Shown: one piece after another, positions 22,890 to 33,766 of the stretch
Layout: every line of letters starts with the position of its first letter
Numbering within the stretch: position 1 is the stretch's first letter
Assembly: GCF_029168945.1 (NCBI RefSeq)
Contig: NC_083604.1
Location: 47,239,686 to 47,303,685, forward strand
Length of the DNA: 64,000 nt
Reading direction: 5' to 3'
DNA from: Cannabis sativa
Lineage: Eukaryota; Streptophyta; Magnoliopsida; Rosales; Cannabaceae
Notes under the pieces: model-generated
The model's database searches: none
The model's input: the letters and a program-made list of their open reading frames with translations, nothing else
What the model was told of the DNA's origin: nothing
Program-made: the position numbers and the translations under genes

Positions 22890-24205
22890 TGTCGCTTAAA
22901 ATTTATAATCTACGCAAGTCTGCGTATCTATTGCAGTTATTTACTCACACAGATAAGGTCGAACCACGAAGAATTGATATTGAGTACTACTTAATTAGAT
23001 TTGTGTTTCTATTTGGTTGAATCAAAAACATGATTGGAAAATAAATTAACAGAAAATAAAACAAAAATAAAAGAAATAATTTGTAAGTGTGTTTGACTAT
23101 GGATGAATGATTAGGAATACGAATCTTGTTATTTTAGTTATCCAATTGTTAATGCAATATATTAGTTTTCTCCATTTAAGTGATGACAGATTATAAAAAT
23201 AATCCTAACTCTTCTCAGATCACTAAGGTCCTAAATCATGTATTATCTACTTGCATCTCTGAAATAAATTAACATATAATTTGCATTGATTACATAATTT
23301 AAATGTCACACAAGCTATGTAAATGCTCTCGTTTTATATCAAAACTTATGTTTGTTGTATTAAAGCATTCTTAATATTCACTTCTCAGTTTTATATTAGG
23401 ATCATAGATCACATTCAAGATGACCAGTCTAAAACATGTATTAAAGCAAATAATCAAATCACAATAATCCAGAGAAGAAAAATTAATAATCGCATTAACT
23501 AAATTTGAAAAACATCAACTAACATTCATCATATCCCTAAATTAGAAATTTAGTTCATACTATTCATGTTCACATCCATAATAAAACTATTAAAAAACAG
23601 AAATTAACATAAAAGAAATAAAAAGAGAAGAAAGAAACTTATTGTGGAAAGGATCGGAGTTGCCACTTTCGATCTAGCCATCGTCCTTTTCTACTTCTAG
23701 GGTTCAATCTTTGAGTGTTTTCCCTTTCCAACTCAAAGTTCCTTTAAATAGAGTTAATTGAAACTCAAAATATCACAAAATACGAAATTATCCTTGACTC
23801 GTACAGACTCCCTAACCGCGGCAACTTCAATAAGTCGAAATTGGTTGTCTCTACCCACCATCTCGTCGCGGCCATAAGTGGCCCTCTCACTGCGACAAGA
23901 TTGCATGGCCGCGGGCTCATTCTTCCTCATCGCGGGCAATGAACAAAATGCAAAAATACCCATTCCGTAGCATTCTCGTCGTGGCCATATGTCAGGTTGC
24001 TGCGGCGAGATTGCTAAAAAATTTGTCTTTAAGCCTGATTTGTCTCGCCTCAGTTCTTTTTTTTAAATATTGATGCAATTGACTTGTAAAAACCACGGGA
24101 GCCTGAAAACACAAAAAATCAGCATAATTTTATCCTAAAAGCATTAAAAATGACTAAAACAACTCTAAATATCAACCAGAAACTTAGGCTAAAAATAGCC
24201 TAACA
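22890..24205 (-). repeat. 3' LTR of an Athila/Tat-like Gypsy element
   Basis: On the minus strand it starts TGTTAGGCTATTTTTAGCC and ends AATTTTAAGCGACA, about 1316 bp. It is immediately preceded (plus coordinates 24206-24220) by a purine tract TAGTTTGGGGGAATT, a typical polypurine tract, which fixes orientation. GTCGCGGCC-like words recur inside it and again in the element's interior near 27380. No second copy of this LTR lies in the window, so the 5' LTR is missing. Confidence 0.78.
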
Positions 24206-25573
24206 AATTCCCCCAAACTAATTCCTTACTCGTCCTTAAGTAAGACTAAAACTAAAGACCACAAACAAACAAACTAACAGATAACTGAGCCCCCAAATAA
24301 TTAAATTACCACTGCCACTTATGAAACATCATTCAATAGGTTAAATCAGAATTTTAATTCAAAAACTCCAACAATTAACTCGGATGCTTCTTTCGAACTA
24401 CAATGTATAAATATAAATTTAATATCAATATTTGAAAAATATCACAAATATTTTACATCTCATCAATTCTCTACCATCCAATGTTCAATATGCTCGCATG
24501 ACCTATCTCTCTCCACTAATGTCGACCACCCTCATTCTGAATCATAAGGTTCTTTCTAGGCTGTAATGTTTTGGCTTAGGTAAAAAGTAGATGAAAAGTC
24601 ATTTAGGCTCTATTATACCATAAGCACATTGTAAACCAATAAAGCATCCATATAATTTCACAATTTCTCGTATTTACACAAGAAAAATTATTTTAATCGA
24701 TTGAGAAAGTCCACTTTTCGAATCCAACAACGCTGTTTTTTTTTTCTTTCTCTGTTTTTGCTTTCTTTTTTCATTAGTTCCACTTCTTGTCAGGGAGAAA
24801 TTTTTTTTATTTTTTTGTCTTTTCAGTGATGTTGAAAACACTTTCACATTACACAACTTTTCTCAATCTCCCACTTTTCACTTGATTTCCCCCATAACAA
24901 TCCACTCTTCCAAACGTATTTATGCACTTATGGCATAATTCAAGGTTCATTGGGAATACATGCAGTGAATGGGAATAATATAAGCTCAAAGAGTGGTTAA
25001 AATTTTCAAACAAGTTTGGGCTCATATTTGCGTAAACTAAGGATACAACACAAGGGTCAGCTCGAAAGGCTCAATTGTTCCAATAAAATTTCCTTAATTA
25101 TTCCAAGTTATAGATATTAGGGATTTTGCCTCAAGAAAATATATCATGAAAGTTCTATTACATCCAAACAAACAGTCCACAAACTAAAGTAGAATACAAA
25201 CAATATTCTCTAATATTGACAATTTACATCGATACACAATTTCAAGTAAGTAACTAAATTAATCCAAAGAATTTACGAATTAAGCACACAGTTTACATCT
25301 CAATCCATTTCACAATTAACATTGGCAACTCAATTAATCAGTTATCATCGGCTCAATTATCAATACTCTAAATACATTAAACTTAACTAAATAAGAAACA
25401 TAACACTAAACAAAAATAGAAAAAAAAAATAGTAGAAATTTTTAAGTTCCCTCCTCAAAACTAAAAGTATAGATTGTCCCCAATGTGTCATGTAAAATAA
25501 AGAAAGAGGGGCTTACCTGCAACCCCCATCAGAAAGAGTTCGGTGGTGGTGGTGGTTGGTCATAAGGATAGAA
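24206..25573 (-). other. Non-coding 3' interior of the Gypsy element
   Basis: Between the extra ORF and the polypurine tract there are about 1.3 kb of AT-rich sequence without meaningful frames. A long untranslated stretch before the 3' LTR is usual in Athila/Tat elements. Nothing else was recognised. Confidence 0.55.
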
Positions 25574-26680
25574 TCATGGTGGATTTGCCAAATAATTAGG
25601 GTCCTCTATCCTTATATTCATCCGAGTGATCAAAGAATTCAGCTGTTGAACTTGTCCTTCATTAAAAATTCTCCTTTGCGCCATGTAGTTTTGCATAATG
25701 AGATAGTTCAGTTGACCTTGTATGTACAGCATGACTGGGTCAATAGGGCCAGCAATGCATTGTGGTAACTCTTCATCATGCACTTCTTCACACTCAGGAG
25801 GATTTATTGGGGCTCCTTGTTGTTGTGGTATTGGGTTCTAACGAGGAGAAGGTTCTCCATATGGATATGGATCTTTAAATCTAGATATTGTCCGTGCATT
25901 GATTAAGCATTGTGGAGGGACCTTCGAGTCATATGAAAATTCACAAATTCCATAGGCCTCACATAAATTAGTAATGATGTCACCTAACCTAAGTCCTCCA
26001 CCAAAAGCTCCTCCCACCATTGTATCAAAACTTCTCCGAATAATGTCACCCACATTTAGATTGAAATCCTTCATAATGGCATGTACATATTTCAACTGAT
26101 CCATCTAAGAATCTGAAAAGTGTTTACTTGGCACCAACCTGCCACTCACAAAGGAGAACCAAGCACGAGCCACTTGGTTCAACTCACACCAATACAATTG
26201 ATAAGGTTCTCCATCATATTCATAAAACATTATGCTCGGGTACCCAATTGTTTCAGCCACATCAACATAGTTAATTTTTTCATCCTCTTCAATAATTCTC
26301 AAATGTTGTTCCTCATATGGGAAGGTAGAAAGCGAATACAAAGCATGAATCGCCCGCGTTGTGACTAGAATATCGGTTCCCCTTAATTTCACCACTTTAT
26401 TCTTTCTCTCAAGCCAATTAGCAAAAAATTCAAGGGTTAAAGTTTGGTTCGCCCTTTCCTTGACATCAACAAATTGCTCGCAATCTCTTCTTTGAATTTG
26501 GAGCCCAATAGTTTCAAACAATAGGTGATTAGGCACATGCAAATTACTATATTCAATACCCCTATCTTGGGCCTCAAGGCTTACAAACCTCGCCATATCC
26601 AATGTTGGCCTTCCCGAATCTCTTGGAGGGCTGGATGATGATGCACCCGCTGCACTTACCCTTGATTGCTTTAGACCCAT
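25574..26680 (-). pseudogene. Additional ORF of the Gypsy element (plant retrotransposon protein-like), broken by two stops
   Basis: One continuous minus-strand frame of 369 codons, from an ATG at 26680 to a TGA at 25574, is interrupted only by two TAG codons (at 26105-26107 and 25838-25840). The translation contains FFANWLERKNKVVKLRGTD, then VTTRAIHALYSLSTFPYEE and YWCELNQVARAWFSFVSG. This resembles the putative plant transposon protein domain (PF20167-like) carried after pol by Athila-type elements; its role is unknown. The position between integrase and the 3' LTR fits. The domain name is from memory and unsearched. Confidence 0.65.
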
Positions 26681-27540
26681 TATTTAAAACTCAAGTTCAC
26701 ACCAAAACTTCCAGAAAAACTCAACAGCACCTCCCCTCAATTTTCTCACTTTTGGGTGACTTCCCAATTAATTATCAATTAGTGTATATCCACACAATCA
26801 ACCTCAACAACAAATTAATCCAAAATAAACACCATCCACACACCAATTCTTCAAAAAGCACCAAAAATCTAATACAATCTCACAATTTTTGAAGAATAAA
26901 TATGAGAAATACTTACATTGATGAGAGACAATTTAGACAACATCTATTGTTGACTATTCTTGAGAATCTTGAGGTTGAAGATGATGAATAGTGAACTTCT
27001 TATTTTTGAGTAAGAATGGGTGATTTTAGGAATGATTTTTAAGGGAAAAAGATGGATTGATGAAAGAAAAGATATTTGGAAGTGAATGGGAGTGAAGATT
27101 TGAGGAAAAATGAAGAGATTGTGGTTTTTGAGATGAGAATTTGAATTTTTGGTGATGAAGGTAATGATTTTGGGTAGAGACAGTTAGGGCTAGGTTTAGA
27201 AAGTGTTTAGGGTTGAATAAGAGGTTTAAAAGTGTTTTAGCCTGAGTTGGGCCTTTAAATAGTCGTCATGGGCTCTTTCACCGCAATGAGCATTGGCCTC
27301 GTCGTGACCAAATCACTTGAACCAAATTTTTAGGGATTTTTGCCCATTTTTTACTGCATCCATAAATCAGGCTTGTCGCGGCCAGGTTTAATTTGTTGCG
27401 GCCACTATACGTGGTCCCGAAAAAAAATCGACTTTTAACGCTTTGCACGGTTTGAAAATTATATAAAAATTCTACAAATTCAAAGAACAGAAATTAAAAA
27501 GCTAAAAAGGAATAAAATTTCAAATGTCTCAAACTTAATT
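26681..27540 (-). other. Non-coding spacer between integrase and the extra ORF
   Basis: AT-rich leader of the extra ORF. It includes GTCGCGGCC / GTTGCGGCC words near 27375-27410 that also occur in the 3' LTR (about 23870-24010). No gene was recognised. Confidence 0.5.
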
Positions 27541-28132
27541 AAAGTAATAAATAACTTGGGGTGTCTCCCAAGATCGCTGTCGTTATCGTCATATAGTCGG
27601 ACGTTGATCTTCTCTTCATAGCGGTGCCAATAGGAAGGCAGACTTGGCTTGGTCAATCTAACTACCCAAGTAGAGCTTTAATCTTTCACCAATGACTTTG
27701 AAAGTCTTCGGTTTCTCGCCCTTCGGTTCCACCACTCCATATGGGAATACTCTAACCACCAAAAAAGGTTCAGACCACCTTGACTTTAACTTTCCAAGAA
27801 ATAGTTTCAACCTCGAAATAAATAATAACACTTGTTGTCCAGGTTAGAACTCTTTTTTGACCAACTTTTTATTGTGCCACTTCTTTGTCTTCTCTTTGTA
27901 AATCTTGTCTTTCTCAAAGGTCTCGTTTTGAAATTCTTCTAACTCATTCAGTTGCAGCAGTCTCTTTTCACTTATTGCTGCCAAATCCATGTTCATGGTC
28001 CTCATGGCCCAAAATGCCTTATGTTATAGTTCTACTAATAGATGGCATGCTTCCCTGAACACCAACCAATATGGTGACATACCAATAGGTGTTTAAAATG
28101 CAATTATGTAAGCCCATAAAGCATCATCTAGC
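27541..28132 (-). pseudogene. Gypsy integrase C-terminal fragment
   Basis: The minus-strand frame reads KLDDALWAY-like (LDDALWAYITAF), TPIGMSPYWLVF, MNMDLAAISEKRLLQLNELE, KTKKWHNKK, and [16 protein letters not shown]. These are the conserved end of Ty3/Gypsy integrases (the WRLDDALWAYRTAFKTP and PGKLRSRWSGPF boxes). Stops interrupt it. It is cut at 28132 exactly where the Copia LTR begins, and the upstream pol does not resume on the other side of the Copia element. Confidence 0.85.
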
Positions 28133-30026
28133 TGTTGGAAGTTATTTTACCAGGATCTTAGATCTACTCACAAGTATGTTGATTTAAATACCTAAGTATG
28201 AACTTCTAAAACGATATGAAATTAAACACATAAGAGTATCAGAAATCTTACAGTGATTGCAGCGGAATATATATGTCTCCTCCCACTCAGATCTCTAACC
28301 CTTGATTCCTTTCTGTAGCAGAGTATAATCAAGATCTGAGCCCGAAAGTCCTTCTTTGTTGTCTCTGAAATCTACACAGCCTTCCTCACTATGATTGAGG
28401 TATTACTTGATGTGTGTGAGCACTACTCTAGCACTCATACATTTCGAAACAGTGTAGGTATAGAGAGAGAGAGGGTGGCGGCTCAGAGAGAATTTTCTGA
28501 GAGAAAATTCTTTCAGAATAATGCTGTGAAAAGCTTTTTCAGAGATGTAAAAATTGTGTGAAACTCTGAAGCCTTTGCCTTCTATTTATAGAAGACCACC
28601 AAGGGCTATGATTGACATTTTGAACTGAGAAAATCAAGGGAAAAGGAAGGTAAAGGGGGCCGGCCTAGGCAATGTGGAAACAAGGCTTGCCTCTTTTCCA
28701 ACTTTCCTTTTCCTACACTTGATAGTTTCCCTTTTTGTGAAATGTTGCCAATTCCACTGTTCAACCATATTAATGATAAATCTAATTACTTAATAATTAA
28801 AAATAATTATCAAATAATATATTATCATCTATTTTATTAATAATGAAACTAATTAAAGTTTCCTAATTAATAAATATGCCCTTCAAAATCTCTATTTACT
28901 GTTTTGCCCTTAATGAGTGCTAAATTCTCAAACTGACAAGTTTATCTTGAGAATTCCTAATTGATTAATTAAAATCAATTAAATGAGTCCTACAAGTAAT
29001 ATCATCTCAACTAGTGAGGGGACCATGGGTCTATATATCCGAGCTTCCAATAAGCAGATCTTGAATTTACCACTTAAATTCACTGACTTATTAATTCTTC
29101 GTTGAATCCACACATAGAACTCAGAATTGCACTCTCAGTATATAGAATGCTCTATATGTTCCACCATATAGACACATTATTAGTTATCCATTGTTATAAT
29201 CCTAATGTGATCAATGATCCTCTATATGGATGATCTACACTGTAAAGGGACTTAGATTATCGTAACACCCTACAATGTATTTTATCCTTAAAACACTTAA
29301 CCCTGTATAAATGATATTTCAACTAAGTGAAATGAGTACTCAATCATTTATCTCGTTTGGTTAAGCTCGAAGGAAATCACCCTTTGCTTACTATTCGCCA
29401 GATAGAAGCTATAGACTCCATATTTATGTTAGCGCTCCCACTCAATCGCACTACCGTGTTCCCAAAATGTATGTATTGCCCAGACTAAAGTTTTAGGCTT
29501 AACTAACAAATCAAAGAACACGAATAACACTCTTGAAATTAAGCCTAACCATATCAGGATTTAGATCATGTGATCTAGGATCAACTTCTGATATTGAATT
29601 GAATAGATGTTTACGGTAAGTTTCAAAATCTAATTCAAAGTTCAATATCGGTCCATTCCAATGCATACTCCATGCATCCAACCTGAGCTTTACTTTAACC
29701 TATGTTCTGGAAAGAACATAACATTTCTCCAAATGTAAGTAAACTCTGTTGTAGATTGTCATATCAGTGAAACCCAGTGTTCTGATAAATCTAGGAATAC
29801 TTTATTCACATAGTCATGTTTATTTTCCACTGTGTTGACAACACAATAAACATGTTCAAGTATGTGAAAGGGGTTTGGATGAATTTATAAATCAAATAGA
29901 CAAGCAATTGATTAAGTGAACCAAAACATACACAAGTGAATGAAAAATTACTTCTGTTACTTTATTGATATAGAATAATCTGGATTACATTGAAACAGAG
30001 TTTTATTTAGGGCATAAAACCCAACA
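28133..30026 (-). repeat. 3' LTR of the Copia element
   Basis: Read on the minus strand it begins TGTTGGGTTTTATGCCC and ends AATAACTTCCAACA. A TATAAATA box lies at 28583-28590. It has the same length as its partner at 36302-38195. Confidence 0.95.
28583..28590 (-). promoter_or_regulatory. TATA box in the 3' LTR
   Basis: TATAAATA on the minus strand, inside TCTATAAATAGAAGG. The identical site is at 36752-36759 in the 5' LTR. Confidence 0.6.
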
Positions 30027-30038
30027 AACTCCCACTTG
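30027..30038 (-). other. Polypurine tract of the Copia element
   Basis: The minus strand reads GCAAGTGGGAGTT directly before the 3' LTR. The same sequence precedes the LTR at 2037, so it is conserved in the family. Confidence 0.85.
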
Positions 30039-30055
30039 CACTAATATAAAACAAA

Positions 30056-33000
30056 TCAGTACATTTCAATTAATCCTAAATTCTGACGGTGCTTTTCGAA
30101 TGAAGTTACTGCCAAGACTTTGGTGAATGGATCAGCCAAGTTATCCTGCGTATCCACTTTCTCCACCAGTACATCCCCTCTTGCCACATATTCTCTGATA
30201 ATATGATACTTTCTTTCTATGTGCTTACTTCTCTTGTGGCTCCGAGGTTCCTTACTGTTGGCTATAGCTCCAGTGTTATCACAAAGCAGGACTAGAGGCC
30301 TTTCCATTCCAGGAACTACACCAAGACTGGTGAAGAACTTCCTAAGCCAGACAACCTCTTTAGCTGCTTCAGCCGCAGCTATGTATTCTGCCTCCATGGT
30401 AGAATCTGAAATTGTAGTTTGTTTAGCACTTCTCCAAACCACTGCTCCACCCCCAAGAGTAAACACCATCCCAGATGTAGATTTCCTGTCTTCAAGACAT
30501 CCCTGGAAATCTGAGTCTGTATAGCCTAAGGGATTCAAAGCACCACCCTTGTAGACTAATACATAATCTCTTGTACTCTTTAAGTATTTCAAAATATACT
30601 TAACCGCGTTCCAATGTACCCTTCCTGGATTTGACTGATACCTGCTCACGATTCCAACTGCATAGCAGATGTCAGGTCTAGTGCATAGCATAGCATACAT
30701 CAGACTCCCAACTGCAGAAGCATAAGGAATTTTTGCCATGTCTTCTATCTCTTGAGGATCAGTAGGACACTGTTCCTTAGATAGACGGATACCATGTCTA
30801 GAGGGCATGTTTGCCCCTTTGGTATTGGTCATGGAAAATCTCTCAAGAACTTTGTCAATGTAGGCTATTTGAGAGAGAGCAAGGGATCTGTTCTTTCGGT
30901 TTCTGACAATCTGAATACCAAGAACATAGGCTGCCTCACCCAAGTCTTTCATGTCGAATTGAGTGTCAAGCCATTCCTTGATGTGAGTCATTTTCTTGAC
31001 ATTGTTTCCAATGATCAAAATGTCATCAACATAAAGGACCAGGAATACTACTACCTGGTTTTCCTTGAGTTGGTAAACACAAGGTTCATCTTCATTCTGA
31101 TGAAAGCCGTAGGTCTTGATGATCTCATCAAACCTTTTGTTCCATGAGCGAGAAGCTTGCTTAAGCCCATATATGGACCTATTTAACTTGCAAACTTTAT
31201 TCTCCTGCCCAGGAAGAACATAACCTTCTGGTTGCTCCATATAGATGGTTTCTTCAAGAAGCCCATTAAGAAAAGCTGTCTTGACATCCATTTGCCAGAT
31301 TTCATAATCTAAAGCGGCAGCTATGGAGAGAAGAATTCGGATGGATTTGAGCATGGCAACAGGACTAAAAGTTTCCTCATAGTCCACACCTTCTCTTTGG
31401 GTATAACCCTTGGCGACCAGTCTAGCTTTGAAAGTTTCGACTTCGCCTCCAGCACCTCTTTTCTTCTTGTAGACCCATTTACATCCAATTGGACGAAAAT
31501 CTTCAGGTGGTTCTACATATTCCCAGACTTTGTTCTTCTTCATGGAATCCATTTCTGAATCCATACCGGCTGACCATCGCTTCCGTTGCAGACTTTCCAT
31601 TGCCTGTTTATAGGTCAATGGGTCGTCATCAATACTGTCACCAACGACCATATTGATTTCACCATCCAAGCCATAACGAGATGGTTTCGTTGAAACCCTC
31701 CCACTACGACGAGGAGCGGTGACTTTCTGAACAGGAGCTTTAGTAGTAGTTTTCTCAGTTGCTACAACTGAGGGAGTGGGATGTTCCTCTTCTTGAGTAG
31801 AAGAAGATGGTACATTTGAAGGAACAGTATCTGTGAGCATTTCCTCTAATACAATTTCACTTTTCGGTTTGTTGTCTTTCATATAGTTCTCTTCAAGGAA
31901 AGTAGCATTTGTAGAGACAAACACTTTGTTATCCTTGTGACTATAGAATAGTCCACCCCTAGTCTCTTTAGAATTTCCGACAAACATGCAAACCTCAGTT
32001 CGCGATTCCAGTTTGCTTTCTTTCTTTCTTAAGACGTGAGCAGGGCACCCCCAAATCCTATAATGGCGCAAACTAGGTGTGCGACCATTCCATAGTTCGA
32101 CGGGTGTCTTAGGGACTGCTTTAGATGGAATAACATTCAAAATGTCATTTGCCATTTGAATAGCATATCCCCAGAAGGACGTAGACAGAGTTGAGTAACT
32201 CAGCATAGACCTAACCATTTCTAAGAGAGTGCGATTTCTTCTTTCTGCAACTCCATTCTGCTGTGGAGTGCTAGGGGCAGTATATTGGGATTCAATTCCA
32301 AGTTCAATTAAATGATCTTTGAATTGCATATCCATATATTCTCCACCCCTATCAGTTCGCAAGATCTTTAATGTTTTACCTAATTGGTTTTGAGCCAAAG
32401 CATGAAATTCCTGAAACTTTTCAAACGTTTGATTTCTTTGCATTAGGTAAAGAAAACTATATCTAGAGAAATCGTCAATGAAAGTGACGAAGTACTCATA
32501 ACCTCCTCTGGCTTTTACATTCAGTGGTCCGCAAACATCTGAATGTACTAACCCTAGGGGTTCTTTGGCACGCTCTTCCTTTGCAGAGAAAGAACGTTTG
32601 GTCATTTTTCCTTCTAGGCAAGACTCGCAGACTGGCAGCTCTCCTAAGACAACATTTTTTAATGGACCGTCTTTGGTTAGCCTATTGAGTCTATCAAAGC
32701 CTATATGACCTAAACGTAAATGCCATAGATAAGTTTGATCATCATTATCAATCTCTTTTCTCTTAAGGCTTCTAGGTCTAGCTACATTGAAAAGTTCAGT
32801 ATTTAGTGAGATTTGAGTATCAGGTCTTAAAACATAAAGCCCTCGTTCCATGTTTGCAACACATATATGAAATCCATTACGAGAAATTGAACAATTTGAA
32901 CTCGAAAAATTCAATATATAAAATTGTGTCTGTAAACATGAAACACTAATCAAGTTTCTACTAAAATTAGGAATATATAAAACATTCTCTAAAAGTAAAA

Positions 33001-33766
33001 ACTTCTTAGAATTAAACTTGATTCGGGCTGTTCCTCTTGCTTTAACTGATACCAACTCGCCATTTCCAACTTTAAGCTTTAACTCATCTGGGTGAAGATT
33101 CTCCCAAGTTTCAAGCAGCTGTAATGAAGAACATACATGGTTAGTAGATCCAGAATCAACAATCCAGGAGGATTTGTCGTTCTCTAAAACACATGATTCA
33201 AATACAAAAGCATCACCTTCGTTTGAATTGTCTAGAAGCCTGGGACATTGTTCTTCTTTATGTCCCTTTCCATTACAATTAGCACATAGAACATGATGTC
33301 TGACATTTGTACTTGAAGAAGCAGCTTTGTTGGAGCCCTCATGCTTAATCTTCTTCCTCTGATTAAAACTTGCAATGCTAGCAGGTCTCATTGCAATCAG
33401 ATCCCGCTCATGGGCCCTCAACTCAGACTCGAGTTTGTCCATGTCGGAGGAGTTAGGATTGTTCAATAAGTAATATAGAATAAAACTGTTATACTCCTGA
33501 GGAAGATTATAAAGTATGAGTTTCACCCATTGTTCCTTTGATAAATCAATTCCTAGTAGATTTGCCTTTTGGAATTTCAGATTCATCAACAATAGGTGCG
33601 AGTTAATGCAACTACCAGGATGCATTTTCACACTATTGAGTTCTTTTGCAAAGATACTAACTAGGAGTGGATCGGGATGAGGGTTATTCATTTTGGCACT
33701 ACAACATATCAATAAACAGAAGTAAGGTTTTGGTTCTATAAATTCATACACAGGTTCAGAAAACAA
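30056..33766 (-). CDS. Copia polyprotein: partial gag, protease, integrase, RT, RNase H (1236 aa)
   Basis: Open from ATG to stop. The gag remnant ends with a CANCNGKGHKEEQC zinc knuckle near residue 160. The protease has WIVDSGST near 205. The GAG-pre-integrase box LWHLRLGHIGFDR is near 350. The integrase core has HSDVCGP (about 404), TDRGGEY (about 469) and QQNGVAERRNRTLLEM (about 505). RT begins about 760 (CKWVYKKK, KARLVAKGYTQ, WQMDVKTAFLNG) with catalytic YVDD near 912. RNase H runs about 1080-1215 (TDSDFQG, STMEAEYIAA, HIERKYHIIREYV, ADPFTK). Gag is short: MNNPHPDPLLVSIFAKEL passes straight into KMHPGSCINSHLLLM, so roughly 100 residues usual for Copia gag appear to be lost in frame. An inner ATG at MNNPHPDPL (about residue 26) is the likelier true start. 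Confidence 0.93.
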   Translation of the reverse strand: MFSEPVYEFIEPKPYFCLLICCSAKMNNPHPDPLLVSIFAKELNSVKMHPGSCINSHLLLMNLKFQKANLLGIDLSKEQWVKLILYNLPQEYNSFILYYLLNNPNSSDMDKLESELRAHERDLIAMRPASIASFNQRKKIKHEGSNKAASSSTNVRHHVLCANCNGKGHKEEQCPRLLDNSNEGDAFVFESCVLENDKSSWIVDSGSTNHVCSSLQLLETWENLHPDELKLKVGNGELVSVKARGTARIKFNSKKFLLLENVLYIPNFSRNLISVSCLQTQFYILNFSSSNCSISRNGFHICVANMERGLYVLRPDTQISLNTELFNVARPRSLKRKEIDNDDQTYLWHLRLGHIGFDRLNRLTKDGPLKNVVLGELPVCESCLEGKMTKRSFSAKEERAKEPLGLVHSDVCGPLNVKARGGYEYFVTFIDDFSRYSFLYLMQRNQTFEKFQEFHALAQNQLGKTLKILRTDRGGEYMDMQFKDHLIELGIESQYTAPSTPQQNGVAERRNRTLLEMVRSMLSYSTLSTSFWGYAIQMANDILNVIPSKAVPKTPVELWNGRTPSLRHYRIWGCPAHVLRKKESKLESRTEVCMFVGNSKETRGGLFYSHKDNKVFVSTNATFLEENYMKDNKPKSEIVLEEMLTDTVPSNVPSSSTQEEEHPTPSVVATEKTTTKAPVQKVTAPRRSGRVSTKPSRYGLDGEINMVVGDSIDDDPLTYKQAMESLQRKRWSAGMDSEMDSMKKNKVWEYVEPPEDFRPIGCKWVYKKKRGAGGEVETFKARLVAKGYTQREGVDYEETFSPVAMLKSIRILLSIAAALDYEIWQMDVKTAFLNGLLEETIYMEQPEGYVLPGQENKVCKLNRSIYGLKQASRSWNKRFDEIIKTYGFHQNEDEPCVYQLKENQVVVFLVLYVDDILIIGNNVKKMTHIKEWLDTQFDMKDLGEAAYVLGIQIVRNRKNRSLALSQIAYIDKVLERFSMTNTKGANMPSRHGIRLSKEQCPTDPQEIEDMAKIPYASAVGSLMYAMLCTRPDICYAVGIVSRYQSNPGRVHWNAVKYILKYLKSTRDYVLVYKGGALNPLGYTDSDFQGCLEDRKSTSGMVFTLGGGAVVWRSAKQTTISDSTMEAEYIAAAEAAKEVVWLRKFFTSLGVVPGMERPLVLLCDNTGAIANSKEPRSHKRSKHIERKYHIIREYVARGDVLVEKVDTQDNLADPFTKVLAVTSFEKHRQNLGLIEMY

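Noticed and set aside
30219..31147. Plus-strand frames opposite the Copia polyprotein (101 and 117 codons)
   Set aside because: Antisense shadows of the RNase H and RT coding region, without a domain of their own.
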